Source: Anseranas semipalmata (taxonomy: Eukaryota; Chordata; Aves; Anseriformes; Anseranatidae). From it: 64,000 nucleotides of DNA. Shown here piece after piece: positions 1-11,585 of this stretch. The first letter of the stretch is position 1; every line of letters begins with the position of its first letter. The notes under the pieces were generated by a model. It was given only the letters and a program-made list of their open reading frames with translations, had not been told where the DNA came from and searched no databases. Location: NCBI GenBank assembly GCA_013399115.1, contig VXAA01000170.1, positions 383,211 through 447,210 on the forward strand. The letters run 5' to 3'. The translations under genes were made by a program, and so were the position numbers.

Positions 1-370
1 ATACAACCAAGGCCTAAAGCACCATCTAGTTGGTGATGGACAGAACTAAAAGACCACCACGCAGCTAAACAAAAGTAGTCAGTTATATTTTAAAACTTCG
101 GCATGACTCAGAGTATTGTTAGAAAACCACACTGCAATGTCCTTCATTGCAATGTTTCTAGGAATAAAGTCAGCAACTACTTAATATTTCTGAGCTGCCA
201 CAGTCATTCTTGAATGTGCTGATTTTGGATATACTGGCTACTTACCAAGAGCACATCAAAGATGCAGTGGCATCCCCCTTGGTTAAAATGAGTTAGCAGA
301 ACTGTCTTTGTGGAGGGTTCTTGAACAGTTCATATCCATCCTTACATTGCCAACCATTTGGAAACCTTAT
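1..370 (-). other. G6PC2 3' untranslated/flanking sequence
   Basis: This stretch lies downstream of the G6PC2 stop. I see no minus-strand AATAAA (TTTATT on plus) here, so the transcript end probably uses a variant signal or lies outside the window. There is no coding signal. By synteny ABCB11 would be expected further left. Confidence 0.5.
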
Positions 371-882
371 CTAATTAAGTTTCTTTTCAGTTGTCCTCAT
401 TAATGAGTGGACACAGTATGGAACCAAGGCAACTACAGTCAGAGGCATAGCTGCACTCTTACAAAAAGAGAGAATGTAGAACAAACACTCAGCATGAGTA
501 GGTATCTTAACAAAATTATACAGATGCAGTGTTGCTAAAGAAGTAGCTATACACAATATGCGGAAACTTATCTTACAGCTATTTTTACCTTTGCAGCTTG
601 TGATGAACATTTCAGAATTAATACCAAGTCCTAAGCCAAAGAGTGCACCTAAATTCCTTACCAGTCCAGCAAATGGAGTTGTGTCAATGTTTATCCAGTC
701 TGGATTGGCACACCACTTCTTGGCCTTTGGAACAGACCACAACAAGTCAATATCAAGAAGCTTGAGGACTAGGTAAAACCCAAGGGCAAAGATGAAAAGA
801 AACAAGTTCGTCTTGATGTACATTCTCAAGCTTGCTGTCTGAATAGCAGGGGTATGCTCAAATGCTTCCGCCACAAGAATGC
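371..882 (-). CDS. G6PC2: G6PC2 coding exon 5 (last)
   Basis: The exon begins after acceptor CCACAG|GCAT and ends at a TAG stop at 371-373. It encodes residues 186-355, with several hydrophobic membrane segments and the final KKLN tail. It is open throughout. Confidence 0.95.
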
Positions 883-3800
883 CTGTGGATTAGAAAGTCA
901 GTGTTACAGGGAACAACACACTTCTATGTTGAAGAAGCACTTTTTACAGCACCCCTGTAGAATTTGACTTTTGAAGACAGAAGAATATACATATGTATGC
1001 ATATACATATATGTAAATATACATACATACATATAAATATATATACATACACACAGAATTTACCACTCCTGTGGTACAAAAGAAAAAACTTTACTCCCAC
1101 TCCTACCTGAGTAGGAGTCCTTTTCCCCCATTCTCTCTTTCCTGCTAATTTGAAAAAGAAAAATATTAAATGCCAAGCAGTGCATGTTTTTATGAGACAT
1201 GCCTTAGGCTTGACTGCATTTCCCAGATGACAACCTATCAAATAGTAGACATAAACTAGAACATTCCTTTTCTAGAAGAGTCCTCCACTCAACGGCTGGC
1301 CCCAGCAATGCAGATTTCAATACCAGTTCCCACACAGGCTTTGAGCGTTGAAGGAAAAGACACAGAATGCCACTATCTTCTTTCTTATTCATTTTATCCT
1401 GGCTGTGAAAAGGGACAGCTGGACTGCAAGCTGTTACCCAGTGCTGCCCAGGCTTCTCTGCATACATTAAAGAGGATGGGAGCAGGCAGCCCCTCCTCCA
1501 TGCTCTGGTCACCTTCCTCGAGATCTGAGAGATACTAGAGAGACTGTTCATAGTGTGAACATGTTAGATGCCAATTTGAAACACACTTAAATAACTCTGA
1601 AAAATGTACTTTATCTTCTTAAATCCCTCCGGGGAGTTTTTACTGCTAATTTGGCTTTTTCTCTGTTTTGCCCCAGATCTCTGGCCTAATGTCTGTCCAC
1701 ACTGCACAGATGCTAGTTTGCTCCTGGACCCCACTTGAAGTGAACCAAATAGCACCAAAGAGCTTCCTCCTGAGAGAATAGTCAGGGCCATGTAGGAGCA
1801 ATTTCCTCCCTGCTACCTTCCACACAGGCAGCACAGATAAAGATCAGATGCAGCCAGTACAAAACACATAGTGCTAGCCTGTACTGTGTGGACAATAATG
1901 AGTCAGCAGCGACTCATGTGGGCAAGGGCGCACTTCCTGTGTGAATTACAAAGACAGCAGATACATACCGCCTTGCAAATTTTACAACTAGACTATCATC
2001 AAACCCTTGATCTTCCAGGGAGTGCAGAGCACCACTACACCCGCAAGTTGAGTAGCACTACTGAAAATCTCTTAACTTTTCTCATACTTCAGAATTTTTG
2101 GATTTTGCATATATGATGAGAAGAAAAGAAAAGGAAAGGGAAGAGAAAAAAAAAATTTGCAACATTACCAGCAAATACTCCAAGAATAACTTGATGAGGG
2201 AAATGTGTTGCTATGAATACTCTCGAGATGCACACACTGATCTGGATAATCCAAAAAATACTCCAGAGTAATGACCATGTCAGTCTGAGAGGGAAAAGGA
2301 AGATGCGTAAAAATTAAGATATTTCACCTAGTAATTTACAACAGGTCCTGTTGTGTCAGGCTCTTATTTTTACCAAGCAGAGGTTTACAAGTAGAGAAGT
2401 TTAGAATCATAGGATTAAAGAGTGGAAGTCAGTACTAAACTACTAGCAAGAGTGGTTGCTCTTGCAGCCACATCCAGGGATGCAAGAACAGACCCCGGTA
2501 GTTTCAGAACTTGACACTATCATGTTTTAGTGATGAAAGGTATCAATGGCAAGTTAAATTAACACTAATAGCTTGAACATATTTAGCATCATGACAGCAT
2601 ATTTAAACACAAAAGATCATTAATTTGGTGTCAAACTCCATATAATACAGCAACAACCTCATCAAGCTTGGAAAGGACAGCCAGCAAAGTAATTATAAGG
2701 CTTCCCCACAGAGCTGAATAACATGCTACACTGAACTCTGCCAACATTATGTGTTTGCTTTAAAATGGGTTAAGAATGACTACCATCAAAGCAGTAAATT
2801 TATGTACTAACCAAAAGATCCAACATGTAAAAATGTTTAATAGAATTAAAAATATCCAACACCAAAGACCTGACAGCCTTTAACAGGAGCTGATTCACAG
2901 ATACTGCAATGTAATGACCATAAGTTAATAAATACCAAGATATAGGAGTGCATAAATCTTCTTAATATTATTTGTCTTCAGTTTAAGTAAATCATAATAA
3001 ATGTTTTTTTGTTAGTTTATTTTTACAAACTGGATAAAACTGACTGAATATTTGGTTAAAATAAGCCCATTCAAAACATAACATGTAAATAAACTTCGGT
3101 ATGAATTATGATAATAGAAAGACACTGACCTGTGAAGGGTAACTGCTGATTTATCTTTCCACCTTACTGTGTAGCTAAGTGCTGCTGTTACCATTACATA
3201 CCAGATGCAGGAAGATCCCATGGCATGCCCAGATGGGCTTCCTAATGAAAACGAAAAGGAAATGTTCAAGCTAAAAATGATGACTAGAACTTTGGCATAT
3301 ATAAAATGTCTACTGGCAGTTACTCAGGGATTTAATCATTTAGAAAAAAAAAAAAAGGTCAACAAAGCCTGAAAGAACGTCAACTACTTCTCAGAAGTTT
3401 ATTTTCTCAATATGAATTTTTTAGAAGACTCATCTATATGGAAGCCAGAATATTTGCGAGAAATCAAGTAGGTAACAGCTTACCCATCATATATTGGTGT
3501 GAGCTGGTATCTTGATCAGAAAGCACAGTATTTTTCTGTGGCTTAAACTTGGATTGTGATTAAAAAATAGAGCATCTAGTTGTTGGTTAAATACTAATTT
3601 GTTTACAACATTGTCGTGTTTATACAGCTTTAGTTACCCATATTTTTTCCCCAAAGAGGCAGAGAAATATAAAAAATATGGGATGACAAATCTGAGTAAT
3701 ATGTATTTCTCCTGCAGGAACATGCTTAGAGGGAAAGTGTCAAACTGCTGTACTTCTTTCATATACCTCAAGTTATGGCAAACCTCAGCTAATTGTGGTT

Positions 3801-4727
3801 GAAGACACCTCCATAAATTTGAGCAGTCACAAGCCTAATTTAACAAATACTCGTGCTGAAACTTGAACTGTTATTCTGGTGTCTTGCTTTTACAAACACT
3901 AGAACCCCTCTTAGGGCTGTTGCATACAATGTACAAGTTACATATGAATAGGCTACCTCATAATTTCTACATCATACAAAATCATCATAAGTCACATCAT
4001 CTTCCCCCTACCCCCCCAGAAAAGCCACTGTCTGTATTAAATGTATTAAATGTAATCTCCAACATTTCTTACCTGGTCCAGTTTCACATGTTATAGGAAA
4101 CTGTTCAAGGCATGGGCTTGACTGATTGGGATAAATCATTGTTTCATGCACCCACCAGTATGGACGATGGCCAAATAAAATCCTAACAAAAATATAAAAT
4201 AAAATGAAGCAGAAATGCAATAAAAATATTTTTATGTAAGAACACCTCAGCAAAGCATGATAAATAAACTTACAATGAATACGAAGAGCTATACTGCCAA
4301 AATTTTTCTATAACAGTGCTATAGGTTTTTCTTGTCTTATCAAAATTTCATTTCAAACATATCTTAAATATCTTCATTGTAAATTCCTGGTTTATAATTA
4401 CAGGGGAAAGTCTACCGCTACACCATTTACAGAATGTTTTCTAAACTTGAGGAACATATAGTAACCACCATTAGAAATAGCAAATTTTAGAATAAACACA
4501 ACTTCTTACCATTTAAATATGAGGTTGAACCAATCACCAATGACTGCCACCCATATCATTTTAGTACCAACCACTTGGTTGAGCTGAAACCAAAGAGGAA
4601 AATAAATTGAGAATATATTACGAGGATCTCCAACATGTGACATAAAATTAAGGAAATCCTGGTAAGCCCTGTAGTCCCTCTGTAAATGCTGAATGATAAG
4701 CACGCCATTGCTATGAAGGAGATCCAT
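371..4727 (-). CDS. G6PC2: G6PC2, islet-type glucose-6-phosphatase catalytic subunit 2 (complete, 5 exons)
   Basis: Joined coding exons are 4510-4727, 4073-4182, 3130-3241, 2169-2284 and 371-882. They total 1,068 nt, giving 355 residues, the length I recall for human G6PC2. All junctions are GT-AG and the phases agree. The family is a multi-span ER membrane phosphatase that hydrolyses glucose-6-phosphate on the luminal side. The phosphatase signature is present: Lys72 and Arg79 (K-X6-RP), the PSGH motif with His115, and SR-X5-H with Arg168 and His174. The C-terminus is KKLN, a KKXX ER-retrieval signal. The N-terminus ([16 protein letters not shown]), together with SPC25 as the adjacent divergent gene, favours G6PC2 over G6PC1 or G6PC3. 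The start is the first ATG after an upstream TATA box. I see no frameshift or missing catalytic residue. Confidence 0.96.
883..2168. other. G6PC2 intron 4, nothing else coding
   Basis: This is intronic sequence between coding exons 5 and 4. It holds an AT-rich alternating microsatellite near 986-1056 and a purine-rich stretch near 2114-2155. Short open frames on both strands show no recognisable protein. Confidence 0.7.
986..1056. repeat. TA/CA-rich microsatellite
   Basis: Alternating purine-pyrimidine ATACAT-type units run for about 70 bp. It is a low-complexity tract inside G6PC2 intron 4. Confidence 0.7.
2169..2284 (-). CDS. G6PC2: G6PC2 coding exon 4
   Basis: The exon is 116 nt with acceptor CTCAG|ACTG and donor GCTG|GTAATG. 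It encodes residues 147-185, including [12 protein letters not shown] with Arg168 and His174 of the active site. Confidence 0.95.
2285..3129. other. G6PC2 intron 3
   Basis: AT-rich intronic sequence. I see no gene, RNA or clear repeat in it. Confidence 0.7.
3130..3241 (-). CDS. G6PC2: G6PC2 coding exon 3
   Basis: The exon is 112 nt with acceptor TTAG|GAAG and donor ACAG|GTCAGT. It encodes the SPSGHAMG loop with His115 and the following membrane span, up to two bases of Arg147. Confidence 0.95.
3242..4072. other. G6PC2 intron 2
   Basis: Intronic sequence with a short poly(A) tract near 3345-3356 and a C-rich run near 4004-4017. Nothing else is supportable. Confidence 0.7.
4073..4182 (-). CDS. 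G6PC2: G6PC2 coding exon 2
   Basis: The exon is 110 nt with acceptor TTAG|GATT and donor CCAG|GTAAG. It encodes Ile74 to Pro109, including GHRPYWW with Arg79, and the first base of Gly110. Confidence 0.95.
4183..4509. other. G6PC2 intron 1
   Basis: A 327-bp AT-rich intron between coding exons 1 and 2. Nothing else is seen. Confidence 0.75.
4510..4727 (-). CDS. G6PC2: G6PC2 coding exon 1
   Basis: It encodes residues 1-72 plus two bases of Trp73. The donor reads AATG|GTAAGA. The exon holds the N-terminal luminal segment, the first membrane span and Lys72 of the phosphatase signature. Confidence 0.95.
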
Positions 4728-4850
4728 CTTAGTTGATTAAACTGTACTTGAAATTAATAGTAAAGTTCCTTTAATCTTAAGTTTCTAGGGAGGGAGAATG
4801 AGAACCATGGAAGGGAGCTATTAAAAAGTGAGAGAAGGTGATTGACGTTG

Positions 4851-4899
4851 CCTTTATATTGTATCGGCGGGGTGTACCCAGCCATTCCTGGAACACGTG
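4851..4899 (-). promoter_or_regulatory. G6PC2 core promoter: TATA box and upstream E-box
   Basis: On the minus strand TATAAAGG lies at 4858-4851, about 124 bp before the G6PC2 ATG. Transcription would start near 4825 with a short 5' UTR. A palindromic CACGTG E-box lies at 4894-4899, just upstream of it. A tissue-restricted TATA promoter without a CpG island fits what is known of islet G6PC2. The assignment rests only on motif and position. Confidence 0.5.
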
Positions 4900-4999
4900 G
4901 CTCCAAATCTCCGGGAAAGCACGAGTCTGCTAGCACTGGAAAGCTTTTCTGTTTGCAAATTTTAATTGGAGGAAACTAAGTGAAGTACATGCTGATCAG

Positions 5000-7254
5000 C
5001 AGCAAATCGTGGGGAATTTGTGGAAACACAATGCGTGACTTATGCAAACCTTTGTATGAACAGTTGGAACATGTTTGCTTGATTTTTTTCACAGTTCATT
5101 TCTCCGCAGGATGGACATTAGTAATGTGTCTGCTTCATTAAGTGTTGCCTGTATAAAGGACAGAAAGAATACACAAGTGATTGGTCTCTGCAGAACTGTC
5201 ATTAAAGCTGTACGTTTCAGTTTGAAATAGAATTTGGCTACCATACTGCATCTAATAGTTGCACAACACATTTTCAGTCACAGAAAATACAACCATCATC
5301 CATACGTTAATGATTCTGTCAGACACTAGATTCATGTTTAAAGCAGCAGTTTCTCAAAGCACCGAAAAGCAGTTGTTTCCTTTGTACAAGAGGCCATGGT
5401 AACCCAGGGCACGCTGCAGATGAAGCTTAGTCTCTGAATCAGCTCATTCAGCAGCGCCATTCTCGCATGCTGCTTACACCGTGCAAGCGCAGCACACCTG
5501 CGCCAGAAGGAGCTGAAGCCTGACCTACTGCAGTCCCCTACTTGCTGCCCAGCCCAGCAGAAACCAGACCTGCTTCGCGAAACAGAGCACGGGTGGGAAT
5601 GGGCTATTATGAGTGTTTTCCTGAAGTGTTTCCAGGTGAAGCACCTGGCTGCCCCGGGATGAACAGCCAAGAGGAAACAGATTCTCCCAGACAGTGGGAT
5701 TCTAAGAGTACACAGCAAATAATGTATTAGCGCATCAGACCTAGCAACATTAGTATTAATAACTATAGCTCAGGGAAAGATTGTGTTCATTTGTGAAGTG
5801 GCTACATGAGAAATGTTTTTCCCCAGAGATAACGGATACCAAAAGTCTGACGATACCATTGTCTGATGCGCAACCATATGCAATATGCAATGGAAAAAGT
5901 TGGGTTCTTCATCAGGCTCTAATAGTCAGGCATATCTTCTATTAAAGGCAATCTGTGCTTCTGAAACAATTACAATCGGAAAACAAGCAGCTGTGTACAT
6001 TCACTGCGCACTCCCCCACCGCTTTCTTCATGGCACTTGAGGCTAAGCAATACGGACGGGCTGGGGAGACACAGATACGAACCACTTCACTGCTTTCACA
6101 GGCTGAAGAGAGCCTGAACGGCTTAACGCGGCTTGATGGTGTGTAGTCAGGGAAGTCACATGGAAACATTAAGTAGGTTCAGCAAATAAGGCATGATAAT
6201 TAAATGGACTTAGAAGACCTCTCTTCCTGACACAATCTCACATTTACTTAGCTATTAATAGCCCGCTTTTAGAAACATTTTAGCAGATGTAAATCCTATA
6301 CCATTTATTGCTATCAGTTAAAAAAAGATTTACAATTCTATGCACTGTTTCTGAATAACTACTAAGACACTTTTCTATACATTGATTGAATCATTCACTT
6401 CAATTGGTGTCACCTGATGTCAAAGAAAACCCTCTTAAAAGCAAAATCTCAGGATATTTCAACATAAATATTTCCTATATTTTTAGCTGCAAATCTCTGG
6501 GGAGGTTTGGTTCTTGCTAAGCCCTACAGCTTATAGCTCTTCAGGGTGCCCAGGAAGGGGACTGCCATACAAACGATACAAAACTTTCCCTCTCCCAGGT
6601 CTTTCCCAAGAAATGATTTGTTCAGAAACATCTTTCTCAAATGGCTTTTTATGTGTTAGTACTGGAGGAAATGCCCCTTCGCTACAAATTTAAAGCATCT
6701 CTCCTTTAAGGATAAGTAGGACTTGCAACAACAACAATAAAATCACTCTTTTATACATATCTGGGTTTAGCGTGTAACAAAAGTGGAGAATCTGAAGCTT
6801 TCATCTGTTTTTAGTCTAGTTTATGAAGAATAACTAGCTTTAAATATTAATGTAAATATCAACTCAGTGGCTGAATGGCCATCTTATTGCTAGTACTTAT
6901 TTAAAACGGCAACTGTAATGAGGTAAGTCTAAATAATTATTGCTCTATTAGGAAAAATATTTTGCAAGATACAATTTAACATCCTCAGGAGAGACCACCA
7001 AGTAATAAAATAGGTCACCTTCCAGTCTCTCTTGAATGCCATTGTTATTTAATAGTATCAGAAAAATTGCCTCTCTGACACAAGATATGCAGGGCTACTT
7101 CAATAACTTTTTGCACATTTGTATTATTTCCGAATACAAAAATATCCACCCATGGTTCCCACTGGGACAGTGCTGCTTCTGCTCAGGCTGAACCCTCTTC
7201 CTCAGAGGGAACCATTCAGGCACACTTTGGTTCTCCAAAAACTTCACAGATATA
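5000..7254. other. Intergenic region between G6PC2 and SPC25 (left part)
   Basis: This is intergenic DNA between the divergently transcribed G6PC2 and SPC25. Several 60-126 codon frames exist around 5338-6169, but none has a recognisable protein or good splice context. No repeat family is evident. Confidence 0.6.
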
Positions 7255-7521
7255 ATGTTTGAAGGTATGTCTCAGCAACATTTCAGTAAAGTAACCTCTT
7301 CTAGTACAAATGCTGAAGTGGTCCTGATACTAATTTTCATTGTAAATATTTTGCTGCTGATTCATATGCTGCTAATTATCCTTCTGCTTAGACAGAAAGA
7401 TAAGCACCTTAGACATAATGAAGACAGAATCAGGCTGTTAACAGGTAACAGCAAACATATACATAAGCTTTCATTTTCTCCTGCATTCCTTCTGCCTGTT
7501 TCAGCAGCACATATATCTTAG
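7255..7521 (+). CDS. Candidate single-span membrane microprotein (unrecognised)
   Basis: An 88-codon ATG frame between G6PC2 and SPC25. Residues 1-20 are polar and Ser/Thr-rich. Residues about 21-45 form one uninterrupted hydrophobic segment of Val, Ile, Leu and Phe, with only Asn and His breaks. It is followed at once by a basic stretch, RQKDKHLRHNEDR, which suits a cytosolic tail by the positive-inside rule. A second ATG is at codon 5. After codon 62 the sequence reads ACAG|GTAACA, a good splice donor, so the real frame may splice onward rather than run to the stop at 7519-7521. I recognise no family, and it could be a chance frame. The amphipathic layout is the only support. Confidence 0.3.
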   Translation: MFEGMSQQHFSKVTSSSTNAEVVLILIFIVNILLLIHMLLIILLLRQKDKHLRHNEDRIRLLTGNSKHIHKLSFSPAFLLPVSAAHIS

Positions 7522-10500
7522 ACATACAAGAGGAGTTATGTTTATACAAGCTGTTTTGAAAATAAATAAATCCACAATCAACAAACCAGAAAGGAGGAGG
7601 GTTTTGGAACAGGTGAGTAGGTTCCTGCGAGAGAGGCAGTTCAGGTGATGTTCTCACTCTGCCTTGAAGCACTCACAATCCTGCTTCATCCAGCAGGCAA
7701 TCAACAGCTGACATGCGAGTCACCTGCTGTCCTGCATCTGATGTTTGCAACCTATACAACTCTGATAAAGATATTCTTAGCTCCAGCAGCCAGCAAAGAT
7801 GGAGAAATATGTCTTGAAATACTGTATTTAATAACTTGTTTCAAGTCCAACAATGGAGAACTACTTCCTCAATAGGCTTTTTTCCCTCCTTTTCTACACA
7901 AAGCACTGCACAATGCATCTGTAATGCACCTAGTCTTTTTAAGCCACTTGAGATAATGTAAGAAACAAATCTATTTGCTTATTTTAGTAAGTGGAAATGC
8001 AAGGAAAGCTAGCGATCTTTCTAAAATAGTCAGAAAGTGTGTGCAATTAAGTTTTAAATCAAAGCTTTTGACTCGTTTGGTCTTTGCATGATCCAAGACC
8101 CATGTTTGGCCTTTACACAATCAAATGAGCTCTTACTGCAATGCAAACCCTTTGAAATCATATTTGTTCACATAAAGAGTTTTTAATTTATTGGTAGCTT
8201 CTCGATTTGTTCTATTTTCCAAGACATGCAAAAACAGAGACTATCCAAAACGTTATATATTCTTGGTAATGATATAGAAACAAAAATCATGTTGATGAAC
8301 CACAGAAGGGAGGACAAAATGTTTACAGCTACCTTACACCTACACATCAGAGCAAGCATTACATAACTGATGTCAGACGTTGCTAAGCAAATGTTTGCAA
8401 GGGAAGGCAAAACCATCAAAGCAAACATTTTCTAAAACACTGTTAATGGAGGCCTATGTACTGGGCCTAACTTTCTGCTACATTATGTTTAGTTAATTGA
8501 ACAATAACATTAATTTCCACACCAGTGTTTTCATTGGCACTGGACCAGCTACAAGGATTAACCAGCAGTTTAGTAAGTTACACTTACTAAAACACTGCAT
8601 CCAACAGCAGACAGCTATTTTCTTAGGTATGAATATCTTGCAAATAGCACCTCTGAGAAGACATATCTTAATTACAGATTTAAGAAGAGAACAGTCTTTC
8701 AAGCAGCTCTTACTTTCTTTCCGTATTTCACGCCCTCAAGCATTCCTCATTGGCGCCATGCTGCCCTAGTGAAGGTCAGACTTCTCCCGGGCTGGGCTCA
8801 GTGGAGGTTTAGCAAATGCTAACATGAACCAGCTGCTTTCTCTTGGTTCCCACCTTGATCTAATCTTTCCTTGTTACTATGCTTCTTTATTCCTCGGTAT
8901 AAACTTAACTGTGCAAATACAGGAAACTAAAGAAACTCTCGTTTGCAGTTTAACAATAACCGTCAGACTTTACTACTCGTATATATTTGTGTTTGTACGT
9001 CTAACAGTGTAGATGATACAAACAATGCATGGAATACAATTCTGTCATGTTCCTGAAAAAGTCAAAGCTAAAAAACGCTAGTTATTATAATTTCAAGTAT
9101 GACGAGCTACTTTCTAAATATCACAAGCAACCTAGAGTTTAATAACACCGAATAAAAAGCACGGCCCAGTCTTCAAGTTCCATGAACTGAGAGCAGAAAT
9201 GGAGTCTGGACCCATGAGGGCAACAACCTCCACTACAATTTTCTGTTCCCTTTCCCATAAGCTCACTGCCTTATTTATTGCCATTTGCTAGTCCCTGAAA
9301 CTATGAAACAAACCCTACACCAATCATAGCCCACTGATGTCAGAAACTGCAAGAGAAATAGCTGAATCTGTTTGTTAGCACCAGCTCCTCAATTATCTGT
9401 TCCCCTAGCAGTTTCCATGTAAGCTGCAGTAGCTCCCCCATCCTGAACTGTAGCTCTCGTCTGCCTCCTAACTCAGCGACAGAATAGCCCAGCAAGGACT
9501 TGGAGCTAGCAATGACATAAAGCAACAGATCCCTGCGAGCAACGGCCTGCCCCCCAGTTTGGCTGCAGGTATCTGTCACCCTGCTGCTGTCACAGCACGT
9601 TTTGGAACCTTAAGGTTAACCAAGTACCTCAGGGTTACACCCACAAAGAGCTGGCAAATGCAGGAAAGGGGTAACTTGGTACAATTACATTGCCTACAGC
9701 AAAGCTCACAGTGCTAGAAATAGGGTAAATCACTGTCAAAACTTTCTTCCATGCACGATTACTCTGTGGCTTGAGTATGCCAGACAGTTAGAAAAAACAC
9801 ATTTCAGAACAAATGCCTGGGCTAGAGATATGGTAAGGTTAGGTTAGTTTCTGATGGAATCAAGACTGCCAAAAGACATTAGAATTTAGGACTTGGTTAG
9901 ATTGTTTGAACTTGTATTTGCTTAACTACTGGGTCTAGGAAAAAGTCATATTCAGACAGTTATGAGCTCAAATAGCAAAGGCTAGCTGTGTCAGGGGCAA
10001 CATTTAAATTTTACACTGGCAGTGTTCACTCAGTGAAGAGCAATGGTCCTACTTTAAAAAAGCCATGAGATATAAGCTCCATAGTGCCTAAATCTGTATG
10101 TGGCTTGGTAATCATCCTTGACCTAGCCCAACCTCAGCACATTTAAATCTCAAGCAGACAGGGAACGCTGCTCTAATGTTAGTTTTAGGACTTGAACTGT
10201 TAACAGGACACTGGAAGACAGATGTCCAAGTCAAATGGGACAGAAATGCAATTGGCTTTACAAGTGCTATCCATCAGCAATAAGTTTATAAAAAATAACA
10301 CAATCAGTAGTTAGTGCTCTCAGCTCAGACTGCTTTGGGTCCGATGGGGAGGAGGAGTAATTAATGGCTTCAGACAGCAATCCTCAAAGCTCTACTAAGT
10401 TTACATTATTTTGAGATCATCTGAATAGCACTTAAGTAAGTTAAAGCTGGAAATTCATTAGCTATGGTAACAAAACGATTAGCAAGTAGCTTCTGTGGTA

Positions 10501-10539
10501 AACTGAAGGCTGGTACCTGGGGACACAAACTGGTGCTTG
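7522..10539. other. Intergenic region between G6PC2 and SPC25 (right part)
   Basis: No gene, RNA or repeat family that I can support. Frames near 8183-8769 and 9340-9579 look like chance openings with no protein resemblance. Confidence 0.6.
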
Positions 10540-11330
10540 ATCCGAGCCAAAAGGGAACGCGAGGTGTGGTGTCCTAAGCACACTCATGGTGCTGGAGGCT
10601 GATGACCAAGGTGTGACCGGGTACGGGCAGGGCTCTGGCTGGTTTTGCTGATACCAACAAGGACTGCAACTTCCGCTGTGCGTGACTTCACGACAGACAA
10701 AGAGCTCCGCTCGTGTGACACAACTCGGGCTCGGGGAGCGATCTGAGGGGACCTGCGAGACCCACAGGCCTTGCGGCCGGGCTGCCCCAGGCACGCTCCG
10801 TGACCAAACGTAACCGGGCGCCGCTCCGCGCTCCGGCCGCTCCTCAGCTCGAGCCCGGCCGCGCTGCCACACACNNNNNNNNNNNNNNNNNNNNNNNNNN
10901 NNNNNNNNNNNNNNNNNNNNNNGTTACAGCGCCAGCGGCTCCCAACGTGCTCTGCGGCACCAGCCCCCAGCGGGAGGGGCGGCTGAGCCAATCAGCGGCG
11001 TGCTTGCTGCGGGGCGGGCGAGAAGGACGGCCAGTGAGAGAGCAGCCGTTAGGGAGGCGGGAAGGCGCCGGCGGTTTGAGCGCCGCGGTGCAGCCGCCTC
11101 CGGCCCGGCCCGGCTCCGTGCGAGCCCCCGGNCGAGCCCCCGGGAGGGCGGCGAGGGGGTGGGAGCGCCTCGGCGGCTGCGGGGATCCCGGAAAAGGCTG
11201 TCGGTAGCGCTGGAGCGCGGCCAGGGGCCCCTGGAGCTGCAAAAGGAAGCTAGCTGCCGGCGATCCCGGCTGGTGCGGGCAGTGAGAAGGAACGCAACCC
11301 ACCGAGACAGGTCTTAACGGTAACCCGTGG
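10540..11330 (+). promoter_or_regulatory. SPC25 CpG-island promoter and 5' untranslated exon region
   Basis: GC content and CpG density rise sharply here against an AT-rich background. A CCAAT box in the NF-Y context GCCAATCAGCG has its core at 10988-10992, and a GC box, GGGGCGGGCG, is at 11011-11020. This CCAAT plus GC-box, TATA-less layout is common in cell-cycle genes. Transcription probably starts within 11030-11110, and the first exon is untranslated. Its donor is uncertain: ACAG|GTCTTA near 11311 and ACG|GTAACC near 11320 are options. The island is broken by a 48-base gap and one ambiguous base. Confidence 0.7.
10875..10922. other. Assembly gap (48 N)
   Basis: A run of N inside the GC-rich SPC25 promoter. 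Open frames that cross it are artefacts. Confidence 0.99.
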
Positions 11331-11431
11331 GGGGTGGGACGGCCCCAGGCTCCCTCCTGTAACTGTTAGCGACAGCCGCTGAGGTTGTCGTGTCCTGACA
11401 CTGCATTTGCTTATGTGTTTGTTGTAGCGTC

Positions 11432-11585
11432 ATGTCTAACGTAAAGACAGAAGATGAAATAATCCTCGTCGAAAGGGAAATGAAGGAGTTTTGGACAGAA
11501 TTAAAAAGCATTTATGGCCCTGAACAGATCAATCAGACTTTAGCACTGAGAGACTCGTGCAAGGAGTCCATAAAAGTGCTCTCAG
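11432..11585 (+). CDS. SPC25: SPC25 coding exon 1
   Basis: It encodes residues 1-51 plus one base. The acceptor TTGTAG sits just before CGTCATG and the donor is CTCAG|GTAAGA. It contains EFWTELKS and the [10 protein letters not shown] segment typical of the SPC25 N-terminus. Confidence 0.95.

Noticed and set aside
371..4727. Assignment as G6PC1 instead of G6PC2
   Set aside because: The N-terminal sequence, the total length of 355 and the SPC25 neighbour all point to G6PC2.
10462..11317. Several 105-152 codon frames through the GC-rich region
   Set aside because: They read through runs of N and a CpG island, where stop codons are rare. They are artefacts of composition, not genes.
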